A stretch of 10,328 nucleotides of DNA, from positions 1-10,328 of the forward strand of contig CAMLOR010000105.1 of the NCBI GenBank assembly GCA_946481615.1, read 5' to 3'. Under the pieces are notes generated by a model. It searched no databases, had not been told where the DNA came from, and saw only the letters and a program-made list of their open reading frames with translations. Each line of letters starts with the position of its first letter. The first letter of the stretch is position 1. This stretch comes from an uncultured Aquimonas sp. GTDB lineage: Bacteria; Pseudomonadota; Gammaproteobacteria; Xanthomonadales; Xanthomonadaceae. Positions 5,342 to 10,328 of the stretch are shown here, piece after piece. The translations under genes and the position numbers were made by a program.

Positions 5342-6731
5342 ATCCCGCGTCCTGGTGCTGGACGCCGACCGCCGGCGCGCCGAACAACTCGGCGCGCTGC
5401 TCGACTTCGTCGATTGCACGCCGGTGCTGGCGCGCGATGCCGGCGAAATCCCGCTGGCCGAGGTGAAGCCCGACGCCTGGCTGGCGGTGATCGTGGGCGA
5501 GGCCGACGACCGCAGTTCGCTGGTGCGCTTCGCCACCTGGCTCGCACGCGTGCCCAAGCACGCGCCGCTGCTCGCGCTGCGCGGCGAGGAGGCGGCGTGG
5601 CTGCGCGAAGCGGGCCTCACCGGCGACAACGTCTGGCCGCTCGACCCGCCCGTGAAGCAGGCCGCGCTCACCGAAGCGCTGCGCCGCGCCAGCCTCCGGC
5701 GCCTGCGTGCCGACGCCGAACCGGGCGACGCCGCCATCGGCCCGACGGGTTCTTCGGCCGCGATGCAGCAGGTGCGCCTGCTGATCGAACGCGTGGCGCC
5801 GCGCGACACCACCGTGCTGGTGCTGGGCGAATCGGGCACCGGCAAGGAAGTGGTGGCGCGCTCGGTGCACGAACAATCCGCGCGCCGCGATGGGCCGTTC
5901 GTGGCGATCAACTGCGGCGCGATCCCGCCCGACCTGCTCGAGAGCGAACTGTTCGGACACGAGAAAGGCGCCTTCACCGGCGCCGCCGCGCAGCGCCGCG
6001 GACGCTTCGAGCTGGCGCACCACGGCACGCTGTTCCTCGACGAGATCGGCGACATGCCGCTGCCGATGCAGGTGAAGCTGCTGCGCGTGCTGCAGGAGCG
6101 CCGCTTCGAACGCGTCGGCGGCAGCGAGACGCTGGAAGCCGACGTGCGCATCGTCGCCGCCACGCATCGCAACCTCGAGGCCTCGATCGCCGAAGGCCGC
6201 TTCCGCGAAGACCTGTTCTACCGCCTCAACGTCTTCCCGATCGAACTGCCGCCGCTGCGCGAACGCCGCGAAGACCTGCCCGAACTCGTCGCCGAGTTGT
6301 GCGCGCGTCTCGAACGCGGCGGGCGAGGGCGCGTGCGCGTGGGCCTGGATGCGCTGCGCGCGCTGCAGGCCTATCCGTGGCCGGGCAACGTGCGCGAACT
6401 CGACAACCTGATCGAACGCCTGGCCGTGCTGCATCCGGATGCCACCGTGCATGCGCGCGACCTGCCGAAGCGTTACCTCGGCGATCGGCTCGCGGAAAGC
6501 TTCGCGACGCCCGAAGACGTCGCGGCGGAGGCCGTCGCCGAGGCCGCTCCGCCGCCAGCCGCACTGCCCGACGAAGGCCTCGACCTGCGCGACCACATCG
6601 CCCGCATCGAGACCGATCTGATCCGCGCCGCGCTGGCCCGCAGCGACGGCGTGGTGGCCCGCGCCGCCGAACTGCTCGGCCTGCGGCGAACGACCCTGGT
6701 CGAAAAGCTCCGCAAGTACGGCATCGGTTGA
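5334..6731 (+). CDS. fleQ: FleQ-type sigma-54 enhancer-binding transcriptional regulator
   Basis: 465 residues, close to Pseudomonas FleQ in length and domain order. FleQ drives sigma-54 promoters of flagellar genes and, in Pseudomonas, controls exopolysaccharide genes in response to c-di-GMP. Residues 4-120 are a FleQ-type receiver-like domain; a glycine (VIVGE) stands near the phospho-acceptor position, so it should not be phosphorylated in the usual way. Residues 138-375 are the AAA+ domain with Walker A GESGTGKE (165-172), sigma-54-contacting GAFTGA (212-217), Walker B LFLDE (233-237) and [14 protein letters not shown] (290-303). Residues 417-465 are the Fis-type helix-turn-helix, including [13 protein letters not shown] as in FleQ. 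An ExxxR motif (Glu327, Arg331) is kept, but the LFRS motif of P. aeruginosa FleQ is replaced by AAIG around 133-136. It lies downstream of, and overlaps, the receiver gene. No other flagellar genes are in the window. Confidence 0.9.
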   Translation: MPESRVLVLDADRRRAEQLGALLDFVDCTPVLARDAGEIPLAEVKPDAWLAVIVGEADDRSSLVRFATWLARVPKHAPLLALRGEEAAWLREAGLTGDNVWPLDPPVKQAALTEALRRASLRRLRADAEPGDAAIGPTGSSAAMQQVRLLIERVAPRDTTVLVLGESGTGKEVVARSVHEQSARRDGPFVAINCGAIPPDLLESELFGHEKGAFTGAAAQRRGRFELAHHGTLFLDEIGDMPLPMQVKLLRVLQERRFERVGGSETLEADVRIVAATHRNLEASIAEGRFREDLFYRLNVFPIELPPLRERREDLPELVAELCARLERGGRGRVRVGLDALRALQAYPWPGNVRELDNLIERLAVLHPDATVHARDLPKRYLGDRLAESFATPEDVAAEAVAEAAPPPAALPDEGLDLRDHIARIETDLIRAALARSDGVVARAAELLGLRRTTLVEKLRKYGIG

Positions 6732-6744
6732 GACCCTCGCCGAG

Positions 6745-6773
6745 TTGTCGGGGATGCTTCCCCGTAGTAGAAC
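6745..6773 (+). promoter_or_regulatory. promoter of the TPR-CHAT gene, likely leaderless
   Basis: TTGTCG (6745-6750), exactly 17 bp, then TAGAAC (6768-6773) give a good sigma-70-type promoter in the 48-bp gap after fleQ. Only 6 bases separate the -10 from the ATG at 6780, and no Shine-Dalgarno sequence is seen, so the transcript should be leaderless. The spacer holds a perfect dyad (6749-6764). Confidence 0.5.
6749..6764. promoter_or_regulatory. perfect 6-bp dyad in the spacer of the TPR-CHAT promoter
   Basis: CGGGGA-TGCT-TCCCCG is a perfect inverted repeat lying between the -35 and -10 hexamers. It could be an operator for a dimeric repressor, or a short hairpin at the end of the fleQ transcript. 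No T-run follows, so a classical terminator is less likely. Confidence 0.4.
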
Positions 6774-6779
6774 GCGGCG

Positions 6780-9671
6780 ATGGAACAAGGCTGGCGGACG
6801 ACGTGGCTCCGGGCCGTACTGGCCTGCGCGTTGGCGCCGGCTTCGGCGGCGGACGCGCCGGCTGGCCCGCAGCATGCCTGCGCGCGAGGCCCCGGCGTGG
6901 CCTGCGATATCGCGAGCGCCGCCGCTCTCAACGACACGGGCCAACCCCTGGCCGCGCTGCAGCGCGCCGTCGCCGCGGAGGCCGCGGCGCGCCGCGCCTG
7001 CGGCGAGTGTTCCGACACCGCGCTTTCCCTGTTCCAGCAGGGCCGGGCGCTGTTGCTGGCGTCGCGCGATCATGCCGCCCGCGGGGCGCTGGCGCGGGCC
7101 ATCGCGATCTTCTCCGCCGTCGACCCCGACGGAATCGCACTGGCCCAGGCCCGGGTCGCCGACGCCAACGCCGCCGTGCGCCTGGGCCGCCTCGACGAAG
7201 CGCAGGCCGCGCTCGATCTCGCGTGGGGCGTGTTGTGGCACGCCGGTGAGGCCGGGCGCGCCGGGTTTGCCGAGGCGCTCAAGGTGCGCGGCAACCTGCA
7301 CCTGTATCGCGACGAGCTCGACGCGATGCGCGAGGACTGGAATGCGGCGCTGGCGATCTTCCGCGCGGTGCGGCCCGGCGGCCCGGGCGAAGTCGAAGTG
7401 CGCACGCTGCTCGGCTACGTTGCCTACAATCTGCAGGCCGATCTCGTCGTGGCACGCGCCCAGCTCGACGCAGCCGAACGCGCGAACGCGCGACTGGGAC
7501 AGGTCACGCGGCTCACCTATCACCTGAACGTGCATCAGGCCCAGGTCGACCGGCTCACGAGCTATTTCATTCCCGCCGTCGAGCATATGCAGAAGGCGCG
7601 CGAGATCGTCGAGGCGCTGCAACCCGAGCCCCACGAAACCGGCGCGTTCTGGGCGCTGCTGGCGGTCACGCACGCCAACGCCGGCCAGCTCGCGCCCGCG
7701 CGCACCGCGCTCGAGCGCGCCTGGCGCGTATTCGGCGATGATCCCGCTCTGGCGATGCAGGCCGACGGCGCCGCCATGCAGGCCGGCTGGATCGAACTGG
7801 CCGCGAACCAGCCGGAACAGGCGATCCCGATGTTCGCACGCGCGTTGCGGCGCTGGACCGGCCCCGATCCTTCCACCGACCTCGCCGCGCTGGCTCGCCT
7901 CGGCCTCGGCCGCGCGCATCTCGAGCTGAACGAATACCAGGCGGCCATCGATGTCCTCGAGCCCAGCCTGCGGACCTACCGCACCTACGCGCCGACCAGC
8001 ATCTGCATCGCCGACGTGCTGCACGCGCTCGGCCAAGCCGAGCAGGGGCTGGGCCGGATTGAGCGTGCCGGCGGACTGTTCTGCGAAGCCGCGTCCGTGC
8101 TGCAGGGCGCGCGCACCAACGTCGGCGGATCACTGCAGGAAGCGTTCTTCCGCGACCAGCACGCCGACGTGTTCTATCGCTGCATGGACAGCCGCGTGCG
8201 CGAAGGCGATCTCGCCGGCGCGCTCGAAGTGCTGGAACGCTCGCGCGCGCATGCGCTGCGCGCCGAACTGGAAAAGCGCGGCGTGGCGGGCGCGGGCGCG
8301 GAACGCAACCGCTGGTGGCGGGCATTGCAGACACAGTTCCTCGCCCCGTCGCGGACGCCGGATGCGAACGATGCTTCGGAAGGCTCGCTGCTCGTGCCTC
8401 AACCCACGCCGGACGCGCGTCTGGTGGAACGGTTGCGCGAGGAGCTGCCGAGCGCGGCCCGCCTGCATTTCCCGCCGTCGCCGGACGCGCGCCGGCTGCA
8501 GGCCGCGTTGCCGCCCGGCACGATGGCGCTCATGTATGCGGTCGAGCAGGAACGCGTCACGCTGCTCGAGGTGAGCCGCGATCGCATCGTGCCCTTCGCG
8601 TTGCCGGTGCGGCGCGCCGCGCTGGAGCGCGACATCGACGCCCTGCGCACCTTGATCGCTCGCGCCGACATGGCCGATCTGCCCGCCATCCGCAGGCTCG
8701 CCGCAGCCCTGTTCGATGCGCTCCTGCAGCCGGCCTGGCCCGACGTGGCCGGCGCGCGGCAACTGGCGATTTCGCCGGACGGCCCGCTCGCCGGGGTGCC
8801 GTTCGCGGCGCTCTGGAATTCCCGCAGCGGCCGCTGGCTGGTGCAGGACGCCAACCTCGTGCTGATCGACTCGCTGGCGGGTTTCGTCGCGCCCGACGAA
8901 CCACGCGAAGCGACGCCGTCGCTGGAGCTGCTCGCGGTCGCCGCGCCGCAACCGCATCGTCCGCCGCCCGGCACACCCCCGGCCTGGCAGGCGCGCCTGG
9001 AGGGCCTCGCGCCCATTCCCGCGGCGCGCGAGGAAGCGCTGGCGATCTCGCGCATGGGCGGCCCCGCCAACCGCGTGCTGCTGGACGACCAGGCCACCGA
9101 GTCCGCGGTGAGCGCGCTTGCCGGGCAGGCGCGCGTCCTGCACTTCGCCACGCACACCGTAATCGACGAGGAGCACCCGCTGGATTCGGCGATCGTGCTC
9201 GGCGCGAGCGACGGCCAGGCGGGCTCCGGCGATGGATTGCTGCAGGTGTGGGAAGTATTCGACCGCCTGGAACTCGGGGCCGACCTCGTGGTGCTGTCGT
9301 CCTGCGACTCGGGGCGCGGCAGGTCGTTCCGCAGTGCCGGCGTGATGGGGTTCCCGCGTGCCTTCCGCTTTGCCGGCGCGCGCAGCGTGCTGGCCACGCT
9401 GTGGCCGGTCAACGACGGCAGCACCGCCGAATTCATGGAACGCTTCCATGCCGGGCGCATCGGCGAGAGGGACGACGCGGCTGCCTTGCGCGCCGTGATG
9501 CTGACGCGCATCGAAGGGGAGCCGGTGACCGCCAACTCCCCCGCACGCGGCGTCGGCGGCGTATCGCCCCGCACACGTGCCACGACGCAGCATCCGTTCT
9601 ATTGGGCCGCTTTCCAGCTGTTCGGCGTGCCCGCGGCGGCGGGTGCCGCTCCGGGCACAGCCCAACCATAG
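6780..9671 (+). CDS. exported TPR-repeat CHAT-domain (caspase-like) protein
   Basis: 963 residues. Residues 1-23 are a probable Sec signal peptide (Arg11, hydrophobic core, ASA then AD). Four cysteines follow (34, 42, 74, 77), which suit an oxidising compartment. Residues 45-500 are helical, with several degenerate tetratricopeptide-like repeats (for example 368-400 and 410-445), ending in ERSRAHALRAEL (486-497), a helix typical of the TPR-to-CHAT junction. After a variable Pro-rich linker, residues about 580-955 form the CHAT domain, a C14-related caspase-like fold. LAISPDGPLAGVPFAALWN starts at 662, the catalytic His is His792 (HFATHT), the catalytic Cys is Cys842 (LSSCDSGRG), and the closing motif is HPFYWAAFQLFG (938-949). 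The His/Cys dyad is intact, so it is likely an active cysteine peptidase. Substrate and trigger are unknown. Its own promoter lies in the short gap after fleQ. Confidence 0.9.
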   Translation: MEQGWRTTWLRAVLACALAPASAADAPAGPQHACARGPGVACDIASAAALNDTGQPLAALQRAVAAEAAARRACGECSDTALSLFQQGRALLLASRDHAARGALARAIAIFSAVDPDGIALAQARVADANAAVRLGRLDEAQAALDLAWGVLWHAGEAGRAGFAEALKVRGNLHLYRDELDAMREDWNAALAIFRAVRPGGPGEVEVRTLLGYVAYNLQADLVVARAQLDAAERANARLGQVTRLTYHLNVHQAQVDRLTSYFIPAVEHMQKAREIVEALQPEPHETGAFWALLAVTHANAGQLAPARTALERAWRVFGDDPALAMQADGAAMQAGWIELAANQPEQAIPMFARALRRWTGPDPSTDLAALARLGLGRAHLELNEYQAAIDVLEPSLRTYRTYAPTSICIADVLHALGQAEQGLGRIERAGGLFCEAASVLQGARTNVGGSLQEAFFRDQHADVFYRCMDSRVREGDLAGALEVLERSRAHALRAELEKRGVAGAGAERNRWWRALQTQFLAPSRTPDANDASEGSLLVPQPTPDARLVERLREELPSAARLHFPPSPDARRLQAALPPGTMALMYAVEQERVTLLEVSRDRIVPFALPVRRAALERDIDALRTLIARADMADLPAIRRLAAALFDALLQPAWPDVAGARQLAISPDGPLAGVPFAALWNSRSGRWLVQDANLVLIDSLAGFVAPDEPREATPSLELLAVAAPQPHRPPPGTPPAWQARLEGLAPIPAAREEALAISRMGGPANRVLLDDQATESAVSALAGQARVLHFATHTVIDEEHPLDSAIVLGASDGQAGSGDGLLQVWEVFDRLELGADLVVLSSCDSGRGRSFRSAGVMGFPRAFRFAGARSVLATLWPVNDGSTAEFMERFHAGRIGERDDAAALRAVMLTRIEGEPVTANSPARGVGGVSPRTRATTQHPFYWAAFQLFGVPAAAGAAPGTAQP

Positions 9672-9743
9672 TCACTATCCCGGCCCCGACGGCAGCCCCT
9701 AGACTCCGGGCTCCTTGCGCCCGGCGCAGGTCCCGATCCGTCC

Positions 9744-9748
9744 AGGAG
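9744..9748 (+). promoter_or_regulatory. ribosome-binding site of the M13 peptidase gene
   Basis: AGGAG lies 6 bases before the ATG at 9755. It is the clearest Shine-Dalgarno sequence in the window and fixes this start. A possible -10 (TAGACT, 9700-9705) lies upstream without a convincing -35. Confidence 0.7.
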
Positions 9749-9754
9749 TTCCGT

Positions 9755-10328
9755 ATGTTCCGCACCCGCCTCACCCCGCTCGCGCTGGCGCTCGGCGCCG
9801 CGCTGTCGTTCCAGGCCGCTGCCGTCGAGCCGATCCGCTTCGAGAAGTCGCAAATCGACGGCGATGTCGCCGTGTGTACCGATCTCAACGAGTTCGTCAA
9901 CAAGAAGTGGCTGGCTGCCAATCCGATCCCGGGCGACCGCGTGACCTGGGGCAGCTTCGAGGTGCTGGGCGAGCGCTCGCTGCAGACCACGGCGGCGCTG
10001 GCCGAGGCCGCGTCGAAGACCACCGATGCCAAGGTCGGCACGCCGGACCGCATCGTCGGCGATTTCTGGGCTACCGCCATGGACGAGGCCAAGGCCAACG
10101 CGCTCGGCATCAAGCCGATCCAGGGCGAGCTCGACACCATCGCCGCGCTGAAGTCGCCGGAAGACATCGCCGATTTCCTGCGCACGAGCTACGCCAAGGG
10201 GCAGGGCTACGTGTTCGGCTTCGGGCCGTCGCCGGACTTCAAGGATTCGTCGATGAACATCGCCTACGTCGCGCAGGCCGGCCTCGGCCTGCCGGACCGC
10301 GACTACTACTTCGACGAGGACAAGGCCG
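9755..10328 (+). CDS. M13 family (neprilysin/PepO-like) metallopeptidase, N-terminal part
   Basis: The first 191 residues of a protein that runs off the window; M13 peptidases are usually about 650-700 residues. Residues 1-23 are a Sec signal peptide (RTR, hydrophobic core, AAA then VE), so the enzyme is probably periplasmic or secreted. Residues 41-77 match the start of the M13 N-terminal domain: a conserved Cys41, EFVNKKW (46-52), NPIPGDRVTWGSF (56-68). GLGLPDRDYYF (176-186) is another strong family signature. The zinc motif (HExxH, and ExxxD downstream) lies beyond the window, so catalytic competence cannot be judged. These enzymes cleave small peptides rather than folded proteins. The AGGAG at 9744-9748 supports the start. 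Confidence 0.92.
   Translation, partial: MFRTRLTPLALALGAALSFQAAAVEPIRFEKSQIDGDVAVCTDLNEFVNKKWLAANPIPGDRVTWGSFEVLGERSLQTTAALAEAASKTTDAKVGTPDRIVGDFWATAMDEAKANALGIKPIQGELDTIAALKSPEDIADFLRTSYAKGQGYVFGFGPSPDFKDSSMNIAYVAQAGLGLPDRDYYFDEDKA

Noticed and set aside
6813..6827. Possible lipobox (VLAC, Cys16) in the CHAT protein signal peptide
   Set aside because: The hydrophobic stretch before the cysteine is only about four residues after Arg11, too short for a lipoprotein signal. Cleavage after ASA fits better.
5265..8036. Minus-strand open frame of about 920 codons opposite fleQ and the CHAT gene
   Set aside because: It spans two unrelated, well-supported genes and the gap between them, and shows no motifs. 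The composition mirrors codon bias on the plus strand.
8130..9665. Minus-strand open frame of about 510 codons opposite the CHAT domain
   Set aside because: The plus strand here encodes conserved CHAT catalytic motifs; the antisense product has no recognisable features.
9694..9712. Small hairpin AGCCC/GGGCT between the CHAT and M13 genes as a terminator
   Set aside because: The stem is only 5 bp, has no T-run and overlaps the possible -10 of the M13 gene, so it is too weak to call.
1..10328. CRISPR array, tRNA, rRNA, transposase or phage genes
   Set aside because: No regularly spaced direct repeats, cloverleaf-like sequence, ribosomal RNA sequence or mobile-element protein motifs were seen. 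The repeats present are inverted and intergenic.

Overview
The window is GC-rich, compact DNA from a Gram-negative gammaproteobacterium, most likely Lysobacterales (Xanthomonadales; Rhodanobacteraceae- or Lysobacter-like). I base this on a FleQ-type flagellar regulator, inverted REP-type repeats of the CGTCATTCCCG and TTCGACAGGCTCACC families, several secreted proteases with Sec signal peptides, and a metalloprotease ending in a GFE tail. The taxonomic call is inference; no marker gene is present.

Layout. 1-98: the C-terminus of an unidentified gene. 82-702: a rhomboid-family intramembrane serine protease. 703-799: a gap with a weak terminator, a good match to a sigma-54 promoter core, and a nested inverted repeat ending two bases before the next start codon. 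800-2164: a secreted zinc metalloprotease resembling the gametolysin (M11) group. 2165-2561: a non-coding repeat island with a 207-bp palindromic element, containing two strong hairpins, followed by an 82-bp REPIN-like doublet. 2562-3914: an EAL phosphodiesterase with a C-terminal receiver domain. 3915-4016: a second REPIN-like doublet between convergent genes. 4017-4883 (minus): a soluble histidine kinase. 4958-5341: a stand-alone receiver protein, overlapping by 8 bases fleQ (5334-6731). 6780-9671: a 963-residue exported TPR-CHAT protein with an apparently intact His/Cys dyad. 9755-10328: the N-terminal part of an exported M13 (neprilysin/PepO-like) metallopeptidase, cut by the window edge.

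How the genes may work together. The centre looks like a signalling island. A cytosolic kinase faces, across a 74-bp divergent promoter region, a single-domain response regulator translationally coupled to FleQ. The convergent gene on the other side encodes a c-di-GMP phosphodiesterase carrying a receiver domain. One kinase could therefore feed both a c-di-GMP-degrading enzyme and a FleQ partner, linking phosphorylation, c-di-GMP and flagellar or biofilm control. This is inference from gene order and domains. On either side are four proteolytic or putatively proteolytic proteins of different classes (rhomboid serine, M11-like zinc, CHAT cysteine, M13 zinc). The last three carry export signals.

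No tRNA, rRNA, CRISPR array, transposase or prophage gene was seen. Long antisense open frames opposite the real genes are treated as artefacts of high GC.
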